From Actinomycetaceae bacterium (lineage in GTDB: Bacteria; Actinomycetota; Actinomycetes; Actinomycetales; Actinomycetaceae), in assembly GCA_030532405.1 (NCBI GenBank), contig JAUNLF010000017.1:1-32767 (forward strand): a stretch of 32,767 nt of DNA, read 5' to 3'. Within the stretch, counting starts at the first letter, position 1, and every line of letters begins with the position of its first letter. The position numbers were made by a program, and so were the translations under genes. The notes under the pieces are model-generated. The model saw only the letters and a program-made list of their open reading frames with translations, did no database searches and was not told the DNA's origin. Shown here piece after piece: positions 1 through 7,440 of this stretch.

Positions 1-34
1 AGAAATAACTTTACGACGCCACCCCCGTAACGTC

Positions 35-73
35 AAACCAGCCCGCGGTGACACTGACCACAGGCTGGTTTTT
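35..73. terminator. Hairpin terminator at left edge, possibly bidirectional
   Basis: A 9-bp stem (AAACCAGCC at 35-43 with GGCTGGTTT at 63-71) encloses a 19-nt loop and runs into a T5 tract on the + strand. It lies just past the tyrS stop codon on the minus strand. It could end tyrS transcripts, but the T tract is better placed to stop a + strand transcript entering from the left of the window. A gene ending to the left cannot be confirmed. Confidence 0.5.
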
Positions 74-106
74 CGGCTATATTACGCGGATTATTCGTCT
101 ATGCGT

Positions 107-1369
107 TTATGCGCCACGAACGACGGCGAGGTTTCGACGACCCTTTCGGATCAGGATTGTCCCGTCCGCAAGGGTATCGGCCTCGGTAAGTACTTTGTTC
201 TCATCTTCTACGCGTTCGTTGTTGAGGTAGGCGCCGCCCGATGACACGGTGGTGCGCGCGGATCGCTTACCCTTCTCTAGGCCAGACGCGACGAGTGCGT
301 CCACGATGGTTGACTCGCCAAGAACGATCTCTCCGGTCGGTAGGTGTTCGGTAGCGGAAGATAGGGTGGCGGCGTCAATTCCAGCCAAGTCGCCCGATCC
401 CCACAGCGCGTCGGTTGCTGCGAGCACCTTTTGCAACTGGTCCTCGCCGTGAACTAGCTTCGTCACCTCGGCGGCGAGGGCTTTTTGGGCTTCGCGCTTG
501 TAAGGCTCGTCCTCAACGGCCTTTTCTAAACGTTCGATTTCTTCACGTTGCATGAATGTGAAGACCTTCAAGAAACGGATTACATCCGCATCATCCGTGT
601 TGATCCAGAACTGGTAGAACGCGTACGGCGACAGCAGGTCGGCGGATAGCCACACTGCGCCACCTTCAGACTTGCCGAACTTAGTGCCGTCAGCCTTGGT
701 GATTAGAGGCGTGGTCATGACGTGAACGTCGGCGCCCTCAACGCGGTGGATTAGGTCCATGCCGCCAACGAGGTTGCCCCACTGGTCGTCACCACCGGTT
801 TCAAGCGTGCAACCGTACCGGCGGTAGAGCTGCAAAAAGTCGTTCGCCTGCAGGATTTGGTAAGAAAACTCGGTGTACGAGATACCTTCCTTAGACGCGA
901 GGCGACGCGCAACCGCATCCTTAGACAGCATCGTGCCCATGCGGAAGTATTTGCCGAGGTCGCGAAGCAGGTCGATAGCGGAGAGCTCCACCGTCCAGTC
1001 CAGGTTGTTAACCATGGTCGCGGGATTGTCGCCCTCAAAGTCGAGGAAACGCGAAATCTGTTCCTTCAAATGCCCAACCCAGCCGGCTACAACTTCGCGG
1101 GGCTGCAGGGTGCGCTCGCCGGACATGCGCGGGTCACCAATAAGGCCCGTAGCGCCGCCCACCAACGCGATCGGCTTGTGGCCCGCGTTTTGCAGGTGAC
1201 GCATGAGGATTAGCTGCACGAGGTGACCGTGATGCAGGGAAGGAGCCGTCGGATCGAAACCACAATAGAAGGTCACGGGCCCGGAGTTCAGCGCGTCGCG
1301 CAACTTGTCCATATCCGTGTGTTGACGCAAAAGACCGCGCCACTGCAGATCATCAATAAGGTCTGTCAC
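107..1369 (-). CDS. tyrS: Tyrosyl-tRNA synthetase
   Basis: Class I aminoacyl-tRNA synthetase that activates tyrosine with ATP and charges tRNA-Tyr in the cytoplasm. The nucleotide-binding HIGH-type motif is HHGH at residues 46-49 and the KMSKS-type loop is KFGKS at 230-234. The tyrosine-pocket segment around YTEFSYQILQANDF (165-178) is intact, and an S4-like RNA-binding domain fills about the last 70 residues. I place the start at the GTG at 1369, preceded by GGAAGG with good spacing. This gives 420 residues, the usual bacterial length. The open frame continues upstream to an ATG at 1453, but that stretch overlaps the likely -10 box and is not conserved-looking. The gene is divergent from the niaR-like repressor and appears monocistronic. 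The identification is firm; only the start is a choice. Confidence 0.97.
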   Translation of the reverse strand: MTDLIDDLQWRGLLRQHTDMDKLRDALNSGPVTFYCGFDPTAPSLHHGHLVQLILMRHLQNAGHKPIALVGGATGLIGDPRMSGERTLQPREVVAGWVGHLKEQISRFLDFEGDNPATMVNNLDWTVELSAIDLLRDLGKYFRMGTMLSKDAVARRLASKEGISYTEFSYQILQANDFLQLYRRYGCTLETGGDDQWGNLVGGMDLIHRVEGADVHVMTTPLITKADGTKFGKSEGGAVWLSADLLSPYAFYQFWINTDDADVIRFLKVFTFMQREEIERLEKAVEDEPYKREAQKALAAEVTKLVHGEDQLQKVLAATDALWGSGDLAGIDAATLSSATEHLPTGEIVLGESTIVDALVASGLEKGKRSARTTVSSGGAYLNNERVEDENKVLTEADTLADGTILIRKGRRNLAVVRGA

Positions 1370-1415
1370 TGCATTTCCTTCCAAATAGAATGAATTCCAA
1401 TGTGGTTTCGGTGGC

Positions 1416-1421
1416 ATTTTA
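1416..1421 (-). promoter_or_regulatory. Probable tyrS -10 box
   Basis: TAAAAT on the minus strand, about 47 bases before the tyrS GTG. It would give a leader of about 40 nt. No convincing -35 hexamer is visible at the right distance. Confidence 0.4.
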
Positions 1422-1463
1422 AGCCTCCGTCCCCAAGTTTCCCCTAATTGCACCCAATTTCGC

Positions 1464-1469
1464 TAACGT
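1464..1469 (+). promoter_or_regulatory. -10 box of leaderless niaR-like gene
   Basis: TAACGT is followed by exactly six bases and then the ATG at 1476. There is no Shine-Dalgarno sequence before this ATG. Transcription would therefore start at or next to the A of the start codon, which indicates a leaderless mRNA. The same geometry recurs at 3208, 22973, 28688 and 31266 (minus strand). Confidence 0.5.
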
Positions 1470-1475
1470 GTTCCT

Positions 1476-2000
1476 ATGTCAAGAAATCCCGAGCGCATGT
1501 CCAGTGGCAGTCGTCTGCAGCACATTCGTCGTGCCCTTACGAGTTCTGATACGCCCGTATCGGCAACGCAACTCGGGCAAGATTGTGGCGTTACTCGCCA
1601 AGTAATTGTTAAAGACATAGCGCTTTTGAGGGCGAAGGGCGTACACATCATCTCTACGAACCGCGGGTACATGCTCGCATCCGGTTCGAACCGGCCACGC
1701 CGCACGTTTAATGTTCGCCACGAACCGTCCGAGATTGAACGTGAACTCAGTCTCATTATTGATCTGGGTGGGCACGTCCTCGATGTTGAGATTGATCACG
1801 AAGTTTACGGGCCGATTTCCGCGAAGCTGGATGTGCACTCGCCCGTGCAGCTGCGGAAGTTCCTGGACGAGTTTGCGCCGTCGCACGCTTTGGCCCGACT
1901 TACCAACGGATACCACCGCCATACGGTGGAGGCAGAGTCCGAGCCCGTCCTCGACGATATTGAAAACGCACTGCGGGAAGCGAAAATTCTGGTCGATTAA
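1476..2000 (+). CDS. niaR: NiaR-type (HTH_11 plus 3H domain) transcriptional repressor
   Basis: Predicted nicotinate-responsive repressor of NAD-biosynthesis or niacin-uptake genes. Residues 11-70 form a winged helix-turn-helix with the recognition segment GVTRQVIVKDIALLRAKG at 38-55. The rest is a 3H domain, named for conserved histidines. Visible candidates are H82, E90, H108 (in DHEVYGP), H147 and H149 (in LTNGYHRHT). The 8-residue spacing of H82/E90 and the H147/H149 pair fit the metal site known for the Thermotoga family member. Length (174 aa) is typical. No ribosome-binding site precedes the ATG, and a -10 box six bases upstream suggests a leaderless transcript. The next gene, about 100 bp downstream on the same strand, is a membrane transporter and a plausible target. 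The family call is strong; the effector is inferred from family. Confidence 0.88.
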   Translation: MSRNPERMSSGSRLQHIRRALTSSDTPVSATQLGQDCGVTRQVIVKDIALLRAKGVHIISTNRGYMLASGSNRPRRTFNVRHEPSEIERELSLIIDLGGHVLDVEIDHEVYGPISAKLDVHSPVQLRKFLDEFAPSHALARLTNGYHRHTVEAESEPVLDDIENALREAKILVD

Positions 2001-2034
2001 TGAGGGCGCGGCGGGCGCTGGAATCTTTTTACCT

Positions 2035-2078
2035 TTGACAACGCCTCTGCTACTGTCTTTCTTGGTGTATATACAGTA
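2035..2078 (+). promoter_or_regulatory. Intergenic control region with inverted repeat before the transporter
   Basis: This region holds TTGACA at 2035-2040 and an inverted repeat with arms TACTGT (2051-2056) and ACAGTA (2073-2078), 16 bases apart. The right half overlaps the perfect 10-bp palindrome TGTATATACA (2066-2075). A -10-like TATATA lies at 2068-2073, about 25 bases before the GTG start at 2098. The TTGACA is too far (27 bp) from TATATA to pair with it. Position and symmetry suggest a repressor operator, and NiaR encoded just upstream is the obvious candidate. This is inference. Confidence 0.4.
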
Positions 2079-2097
2079 ACTATCTGAGGAGACTGCG

Positions 2098-3168
2098 GTG
2101 GCGATTCCTCCCCGCCTGCGAAAGTGGGCAACACGATTCTTTATTGACGGCTTGACGGGAATGGCTCACGGCCTGTTCGCCACGCTGATCATCGGCACGA
2201 TCATGGTGCAGATCGGCGGCTTTATTCCCGGTGTAGTCGGCTCCACGATCGTACTAATCGGGTCGGTCGCATCCGTGCTTACGGGTGCCGGCATCGGTAT
2301 TGGAGTTGCGCACAAGTTGGAATCTTCAACGTACGTCTTGGCCGGCACGGGCGTTGCGGGCATGGTTGGCGCGCACGCGGGCAAGATTTTGCAAGATGGC
2401 GTCGTAGATGGACTGTCTATGCAACTGATTGGCCCCGGTGAGCCGCTGGGCGCGTTTATTGCCTCGTTCGTTGCCGTTGAGTTTGGCCGATTGGTGTCCA
2501 AGAGGACGCCGATCGACATCCTTGTAACTCCGTTCGTAACCGTGGTTACCGGCTCGGTGGTTGGCCTACTTATTGGCCCGACCATTTCTTCGCTGATGAT
2601 GAGTCTTGGAGAGATCATTAACTGGGGCACCCAGCACCGCCCGTTCGTTATGGGCATCATTGTCGCGGTTGTTATGGGCATGATTTTGACGCTGCCGATC
2701 TCTTCTGCGGCGCTTGCAATTATTTTGGGCTTGTCCGGCCTCGCGGCGGGCGCGGCAACGGTTGGAACGTCGGCGCAGATGGTTGGATTCGCGGTCGCCT
2801 CCTACCGTGAGAACAAGATTTCGGGTCTGATTTCTCAAGGTATTGGCACCTCCATGTTGCAGGTGCCAAACATTGTGAGACACCCGCAGATTTGGATTCC
2901 CCCGATTTTGACGTCCGCGATTTTAGGGCCGGTTGCAACCGTCGTTTTCCAAATGGAGAGCAACGCGGCCGGTGCGGGCATGGGTACTTCCGGCCTGGTT
3001 GGCCAGATCATGACGTGGACGGTCATGTCGGAAACGACCGACCCGGTCACGCTCACCGCTTTGATTATTGGCCTGCACTTTGTGGCTCCCGCTGTGCTCA
3101 CACTGTTGTTCTCTGAGTTCATGCGCAAGAAGGGCTGGATCAAGGAAGGCGACATGAAGCTGGCCTAA
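2098..3168 (+). CDS. EIIC-like membrane transporter (PF13303-type), candidate NAD-precursor or sugar permease
   Basis: A very hydrophobic 356-residue protein with about nine or ten membrane segments. Conserved-looking glycine-rich stretches include PISSAALAIILGLSGLAAGA (201-220) and MESNAAGAGMGTSGLVGQ (287-304). It matches my recollection of the stand-alone PTS EIIC-like family (PTS_EIIC_2). No EIIA or EIIB domain is fused or encoded nearby, so phosphotransfer-coupled transport is doubtful. The GTG start has a strong GAGGAG ribosome-binding site seven bases upstream. The gene follows the niaR-like repressor and has an operator-like inverted repeat in its upstream gap, so a role in uptake of niacin or a related precursor is a reasonable hypothesis. 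Sugar transport is the alternative. Family is fairly sure; substrate is unknown. Confidence 0.8.
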   Translation: MAIPPRLRKWATRFFIDGLTGMAHGLFATLIIGTIMVQIGGFIPGVVGSTIVLIGSVASVLTGAGIGIGVAHKLESSTYVLAGTGVAGMVGAHAGKILQDGVVDGLSMQLIGPGEPLGAFIASFVAVEFGRLVSKRTPIDILVTPFVTVVTGSVVGLLIGPTISSLMMSLGEIINWGTQHRPFVMGIIVAVVMGMILTLPISSAALAIILGLSGLAAGAATVGTSAQMVGFAVASYRENKISGLISQGIGTSMLQVPNIVRHPQIWIPPILTSAILGPVATVVFQMESNAAGAGMGTSGLVGQIMTWTVMSETTDPVTLTALIIGLHFVAPAVLTLLFSEFMRKKGWIKEGDMKLA

Positions 3169-3207
3169 ACCCGCTTCATTACCCCACTTAGTAGTGCGCA
3201 TGTCCGC

Positions 3208-3213
3208 AATAAT
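3208..3213 (+). promoter_or_regulatory. -10 box of leaderless epimerase gene
   Basis: AATAAT is followed by six bases (CGGACT) and then the ATG at 3220. No Shine-Dalgarno sequence is present, which suggests leaderless transcription independent of the upstream transporter gene. Confidence 0.45.
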
Positions 3214-3219
3214 CGGACT

Positions 3220-4122
3220 ATGAGCACACCGCAAAAGCACGTCGTATGCGCAGGGGTATCCGGTTTTGTCGGATCCGGGTTACTAAAGGAACTGGAACGA
3301 AACGGGTGGTCGGCGACGATATTGACGCGCTCAAAGCCGCGCGCCGAAAACGAGGGGCGGTGGAATCCGGACTCCTATGAGCTGGACCCGCGGGTTTTGG
3401 CCGGTGCCGATGCGGTGGTGTGCCTGAACGGCGCTCCCCTAGCGCGCTGGCCGTGGACTAAGGAGTACAAGCAACAGCTTGTTGACTCTCGGCTCAAGCC
3501 CGTTAAGACTATTGCGGATGCGATTAACGCCCTCGAGGAATCTGAACGCCCACGCGTGTTTGTGTCGGGATCTGCGGTCGGTTATTACGGGGATCGTGGC
3601 AATGAGGTTCTGACCGAGCAGTCCGAACCTGCCGACGACTTCCTTGGCGGACTTTGCCAGGTGTGGGAAAAGCAGGCGCAGACCGCGAAAGTCCAGCGGG
3701 TTGTCAACATTAGAACCGGCCTCGTTGTCGACGATGAAGGCGGCCTAGTCGACGCGTTGAAGCCGCTTTTCCAGATGTTTGCAGGAGGGCGGCTCGGGGA
3801 CGGTAACCAGTGGATGCCAACTGTTTCACGCCGCGATCACGTGCGCGCGATCAGGTTCCTGCTGGAGTCTGATGAGCTCAGCGGCGCTTTCAACCTGACG
3901 GGTCCGCAGCCGATCACAAACGATGAGTTCACGCAGGCCGTGGCAGCGCACTTTGACCGGCCCGTTGGCCCGCCCGCGCCCGCCTTTGGTATTCGCATGG
4001 TTTTGGGTGATATGGCCGTGATAGCACTGTCTTCGCAGTACGCGCTTCCGCAGCGCCTTACGGATGCCGGATTCGACTTCCAAGACGTCACGATCGGCGA
4101 ACAGTTACGAAGCCGCGTTTAA
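3220..4122 (+). CDS. TIGR01777-family NAD(P)-binding epimerase-like protein
   Basis: Extended short-chain dehydrogenase/reductase fold of the SDR39U1/YfcH type; substrate unknown for the family. The N-terminal nucleotide-binding segment reads CAGVSGFVGSGLLKEL (residues 10-25), matching the G-x-x-G-x-x-G pattern. Family hallmarks follow: LNGAPLA..RW near 69-77, the SGSAVGYYG strand near 116-124 with the active-site tyrosine region, and a C-terminal DUF1731-like helical tail. Length (300 aa) is normal. It ends five bases from the convergent mpg stop codon, so the two genes leave almost no intergenic space. Transcription appears leaderless. The nearby transporter does not clearly indicate a substrate. 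Confidence 0.9.
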   Translation: MSTPQKHVVCAGVSGFVGSGLLKELERNGWSATILTRSKPRAENEGRWNPDSYELDPRVLAGADAVVCLNGAPLARWPWTKEYKQQLVDSRLKPVKTIADAINALEESERPRVFVSGSAVGYYGDRGNEVLTEQSEPADDFLGGLCQVWEKQAQTAKVQRVVNIRTGLVVDDEGGLVDALKPLFQMFAGGRLGDGNQWMPTVSRRDHVRAIRFLLESDELSGAFNLTGPQPITNDEFTQAVAAHFDRPVGPPAPAFGIRMVLGDMAVIALSSQYALPQRLTDAGFDFQDVTIGEQLRSRV

Positions 4123-4127
4123 GGCCC

Positions 4128-4940
4128 CTATTTTTCCGACTTTGGAGTCGGATGCCTGCTGACCGACCTCTCACCGACTAGGTAGAACCGCCACGGATAC
4201 TTCTGACCATCCCCGCCGGGACCGGACACCCCGATCCTGGCGGTGGTTCGGTATTCGGGATGGCCGCCCGGGAGTGCGACGCCCGCACGCCCTCTTGGAG
4301 CACCTGCCGCGTCGTCGCTCGCCGCGCGCGCCTCAACTTGCGGCAAGTACAGCGTGAGCCTTGACTTCGGTGCAAACAGTTCGCGCACCCGGGCGTCCGC
4401 ATCGCCCTCGTCGGCATTAATTTCGCGCGAATCATTCAAACTAGACGCATCCGCTCCGCTTGCAACAAACGAATCCCACTTTGGCGGAATCGTTCGTAGT
4501 TCGAGGACGTGATCCGAATCGGCCACGCTCACGCCAAGCGCGGACCCAACGTTGCCCGGCCCGCGCGCCCAATCTCGGTTGCTTCGCGCCTTGGGCCTGC
4601 GCTTCGCCATGAGGTCGCTACCCCACACGACCTCACCGGCCCTCACCAGGCAACCCTGCCCGCTACCTTCCGGTGCGCACACGATATTCAGGCACGAGTG
4701 GATCCCGTAGGACAAGTACACGTACACCCTCGGAGGGGCCCCAAACATGGGCCTAGTTCGCGGTGTAACGCCCCTATACGCGTGCGATCCGGGGTCGAGG
4801 GCGCCCTCGTACGCTTCAACTTCTGTAATTCGCAAGCCGACCGACTCCCCGCCCTCGTTCACGGTCGCAAGGACCCCGCCAAGAAGTCTTGGCGCCACGA
4901 CGGTCGCACGGTCTAACAGCAGGCGTTTTAAGTCAGTCAT
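4128..4940 (-). CDS. mpg: DNA-3-methyladenine glycosylase (AAG/Mpg family) with a long internal insertion
   Basis: Base-excision repair enzyme that flips out and removes alkylated or deaminated purines such as 3-methyladenine and hypoxanthine. The core is clear: RITEVEAYEG at 37-46 with the catalytic-type glutamate in TEVEAY (E42), HAYRG..TPRTRPMFG at 53-67, the YVYLSYG strand at 73-79, and ARGPGNVGSALG at 125-136. The C-terminal ARIGVSG and PWRFYL motifs are also present. It is 270 aa long, whereas the family is usually about 190-210. The extra length is a low-complexity, Asp/Ala-rich stretch at about 155-228 between two core strands. There is no good Shine-Dalgarno sequence at the ATG. It lies 53 bp downstream of the anSME gene and may be the distal gene of that transcript, though its function is unrelated. 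Confidence 0.92.
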   Translation of the reverse strand: MTDLKRLLLDRATVVAPRLLGGVLATVNEGGESVGLRITEVEAYEGALDPGSHAYRGVTPRTRPMFGAPPRVYVYLSYGIHSCLNIVCAPEGSGQGCLVRAGEVVWGSDLMAKRRPKARSNRDWARGPGNVGSALGVSVADSDHVLELRTIPPKWDSFVASGADASSLNDSREINADEGDADARVRELFAPKSRLTLYLPQVEARAASDDAAGAPRGRAGVALPGGHPEYRTTARIGVSGPGGDGQKYPWRFYLVGERSVSRHPTPKSEK

Positions 4941-4993
4941 AAAGGTAAAGCGCCACCGTTTCGCAGTTGGTTAAAGGGTTCACTTTGAAGTTA

Positions 4994-6286
4994 CTAGGCC
5001 GGGCGCACTCTTGCACGTACTGCGGGATTCATGATTTCAGCGGGTGCGCGGCCCGCACGCAACAAGCGCGCCATCCCAACGATATCGGGGCGAATATGGC
5101 CGTAAAGCTCCGTGTAGCCGGGGCAAAGATAATTGTGGCCCTCCTCGCCGTCAACTGAGGTTACGAAGCGATCCTTCGGGCACCCTCCCCAGCAAAAACG
5201 CAAGAAACGACAGTCTCGGCACTGGCTCGTCAGCTGGTCGTTTTTCTTCTTGGAGAACTCATGCATCACGTCGGTTTCCACCAGGTCGGCAAACGAAGCG
5301 TCGTGCACATTGCCTAGTTTCCAGTCCGGCTCCACCCAGTGGTCGCACGCGTAAACATCGCCGTTAAACTCCATCGCGAGGTTATTTCCGCACTCCGGAG
5401 CGTGGTGGCACACCGTTGGCTGACCAAAAATAGACGCCAGCGCACCATCGAAATCCTGCACGTACACGCTACCCACGTCGGTCTTAATCCACTCGTCAAA
5501 AATCGCGGTCAAAAACTGGCCGTACTTCTTTGGATCAACACTTCTCGACGTGATCGCATCTCCCTTTTGTTGATACAAGAGGCCGGTTAGCCCAGCCTCA
5601 CGTTGCTGCGGGGTAGGCCTCCAGCCACTCTCAGCACGCGCTAGGTCCGCCTGTTCCACGCGTTCAACAATCGGGATGAACTGCATGAACTGCGCGCCCA
5701 AGTCGTCGCGGAAGTGACGGTACACCCGAAGCGGATGGTCCTGGTTTTGAGCGTGAACAGTACACAGGATGTTCGCCCTCACGCCCTCATTTTGTAAAAT
5801 CTTCCATCCCCGCACGACGTCGGCGTAAGACCCGCGGCCCGCGCGATTATGCCGGTACGCATCATGAATATCTTCGGGACCATCAATAGATACGCCCACC
5901 AACACGTCGTATTGCTTAAAAAGCCTGGCCCAATCCTCGTTGATCAAGGTAGCGTTAGTTTGTAACGCATGATTCACCCGCTGACTGGGGCGCTTATAGG
6001 CTTCCGCGAGTTCAAACGCGGTGGAAAAGAAGTCAATCCCCCTCATCGTGGGTTCGCCGCCCTGCCACAGCATCGTCACTTCACCATCTGAAGAAGCAGC
6101 AAGGTACTCGGCGATGTAGGTCTCCAGGCTATCCAGACTCATCTGCTGGCGCCGGTCGTCATAAAGCAGTTCTTTAGACAAGAAAAAACAATAGTCACAG
6201 TCCAGGTTGCACGCGGCCCCCGTTGGTTTCGTCACCACGGAAAGCGGCAAACGCTTGCGCTCCAGCGGCTTCTTCAGATCAGTCAT
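4994..6286 (-). CDS. Anaerobic sulfatase-maturating enzyme (radical SAM/SPASM)
   Basis: Converts the active-site cysteine of a sulfatase to C-alpha-formylglycine without oxygen, using S-adenosylmethionine and three 4Fe-4S clusters. The radical-SAM cluster motif CNLDCDYC gives C26, C30 and C33. The SAM-binding GGEPT is at 76-80. The C-terminal SPASM-type domain carries eight cysteines at 293, 299, 314, 356, 359, 365, 369 and 388. This spacing closely matches the clostridial enzyme anSMEcpe as I recall it. D315, next to C314, corresponds to the proposed general base. Length is 430 aa, with a somewhat long tail after C388. It overlaps the ROK regulator by four bases (ATGA) and sits three genes downstream of the transporter in the same transcription unit. 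The sulfatase two genes upstream carries the Cys-type target motif, so the partner is evident. Confidence 0.93.
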   Translation of the reverse strand: MTDLKKPLERKRLPLSVVTKPTGAACNLDCDYCFFLSKELLYDDRRQQMSLDSLETYIAEYLAASSDGEVTMLWQGGEPTMRGIDFFSTAFELAEAYKRPSQRVNHALQTNATLINEDWARLFKQYDVLVGVSIDGPEDIHDAYRHNRAGRGSYADVVRGWKILQNEGVRANILCTVHAQNQDHPLRVYRHFRDDLGAQFMQFIPIVERVEQADLARAESGWRPTPQQREAGLTGLLYQQKGDAITSRSVDPKKYGQFLTAIFDEWIKTDVGSVYVQDFDGALASIFGQPTVCHHAPECGNNLAMEFNGDVYACDHWVEPDWKLGNVHDASFADLVETDVMHEFSKKKNDQLTSQCRDCRFLRFCWGGCPKDRFVTSVDGEEGHNYLCPGYTELYGHIRPDIVGMARLLRAGRAPAEIMNPAVRARVRPA

Positions 6287-7401
6287 TTCGCTCTTGCACC
6301 TACCAAAACTTCCACCGCGTACGCAGCCCCCAGGGCGGGACCCACGTGCTCAAGCTCCGCGACAGCAACCGAAACCGCGTGCGGGAACTGCGGCATCAAA
6401 TGCTTCCTAATTTCTTGCTCTATTGGCCCGGCAATTTCTGGAATTACCTCAACGACCTCACCGGAAAGGATGATGATTTCGGGATTTACGGCAAACTGCA
6501 ACATGCCGAGAGCCCATCCCAATGTGGAGGCAACTTCCTCGACGGCTGCTACCGCCCTGGCGTCCTCACTATCGATTGCTTTTCGTAAACCTTCCAGATC
6601 AGCCACACCGGCTGCACTGCAAATACCGTCCACGGATGCGACCGTCTCGAGGCATCCGAGCTTTCCGCAGTAGCACTGTTTGCTTCCGCCAGGGACGGTG
6701 ATGTGTCCGAACTCGCCGGCTTTCGTCACCTGGGATCCTAGGGCCGATATGACAAAGCCGCCGCCAACGCCCTTGCTGAGGCGAACGTAGAACTGCGACT
6801 TCTTTCCCTTACCCGCACCCCAGTAGGCCTCCCCTAACGCGCCGAAGCGAACCGTGTTGTCGACCAGTACGGGTACGGGCCACAGACCGTAAATGTGGGG
6901 TGCTAAAACGTCCTTGCGCCACTGCTCAATTTCGGGGCGTTGCCCGACCGGAATCGGGACGCCCACGCCAACGCGGGCAATGTATTCCGCGTTGGCACCT
7001 ATCTTGTCGGCTTCCTTGATTAGGCGGTCGCACACCTCGATTGCCCGCGTCATCGCATCGGGATAAAGATTTGAGGGGAACCAAGTTTTTACAATAGGTT
7101 CCCCCAACCGATTGAGCATGACACCAGTGGAGCGGGAGCGCGCCAGGTCAATGCCAACCGAGTAGGCAATCGTAGGGTCAAACTCCAGTAACTGCACGGG
7201 CCGCCCCGGTGAATCACCGTGGACTGTTTTCGTCCTTACGAACGGCCCTTCGTCCGCGATATCTTCCAATGCCCGAGAGAGGGAAGTTCGAGAGATCCCA
7301 AACGCCTTTGCGATTTCGTTGCGGCTGGAAGGCTTTTCATGCAGGTGCTTTAAAACCAAACCAGCAACATCAAATCCAGAAGGCGGTAGTAGGTAATCCA
7401 T
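6283..7401 (-). CDS. ROK-family transcriptional regulator
   Basis: A winged helix-turn-helix at about residues 12-60 (SRNEIAKAFGISRTSLSRAL at 26-45) is fused to a ROK sugar-binding fold. ROK features are EFGHITV at 230-236 and the zinc-type CYCGKLGCLE at 243-252. Two kinase features look lost: the phosphate loop is GIDLARSRSTG rather than a D-x-G-G-T type, and the segment at 180-185 reads VDNTVR where kinases have an N-D catalytic Asp, so Thr seems to replace it. I infer a non-catalytic regulator that senses a sugar or amino-sugar ligand, as in NagC/Mlc/XylR. RBS AGAGGGAAG precedes the ATG. It sits between the sulfatase and its maturase and probably controls the whole locus. Candidate operators are the inverted repeats at 10555-10580 and 7416-7438. 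Confidence 0.9.
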   Translation of the reverse strand: MDYLLPPSGFDVAGLVLKHLHEKPSSRNEIAKAFGISRTSLSRALEDIADEGPFVRTKTVHGDSPGRPVQLLEFDPTIAYSVGIDLARSRSTGVMLNRLGEPIVKTWFPSNLYPDAMTRAIEVCDRLIKEADKIGANAEYIARVGVGVPIPVGQRPEIEQWRKDVLAPHIYGLWPVPVLVDNTVRFGALGEAYWGAGKGKKSQFYVRLSKGVGGGFVISALGSQVTKAGEFGHITVPGGSKQCYCGKLGCLETVASVDGICSAAGVADLEGLRKAIDSEDARAVAAVEEVASTLGWALGMLQFAVNPEIIILSGEVVEVIPEIAGPIEQEIRKHLMPQFPHAVSVAVAELEHVGPALGAAYAVEVLVGARAK

Positions 7402-7415
7402 CGAACTTCCCTCTT

Positions 7416-7438
7416 TAAACGGCTTTACTATGCGTTTA
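7416..7438. promoter_or_regulatory. Inverted repeat upstream of the ROK gene
   Basis: Arms TAAACG (7416-7421) and CGTTTA (7433-7438) are separated by 11 bases. The repeat fills most of the 39-bp gap between the sulfatase stop and the ROK start. It may be an internal operator for autoregulation, but a chance repeat is possible at this arm length. Confidence 0.3.
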
Positions 7439-7440
7439 CA

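Noticed and set aside
1-34. Possible end of a + strand gene entering from the left
   Set aside because: A stop occurs at 28-30 in one frame, but nine codons are too few to support a gene.
1370-1453. Upstream extension of tyrS to an ATG at 1453
   Set aside because: The GTG at 1369 has the ribosome-binding site and gives the normal length; the extension overlaps the likely -10 box.
2001-2034. GC-rich stretch then a T5 tract after niaR, considered as a terminator
   Set aside because: The possible stem is only about four pairs; too weak to call.
4136-4151. Hairpin CCGACT-TTGG-AGTCGG near the epimerase/mpg stops
   Set aside because: It lies inside the last codons of mpg, and on the minus strand is followed by A residues, not T, so it is not a credible terminator.
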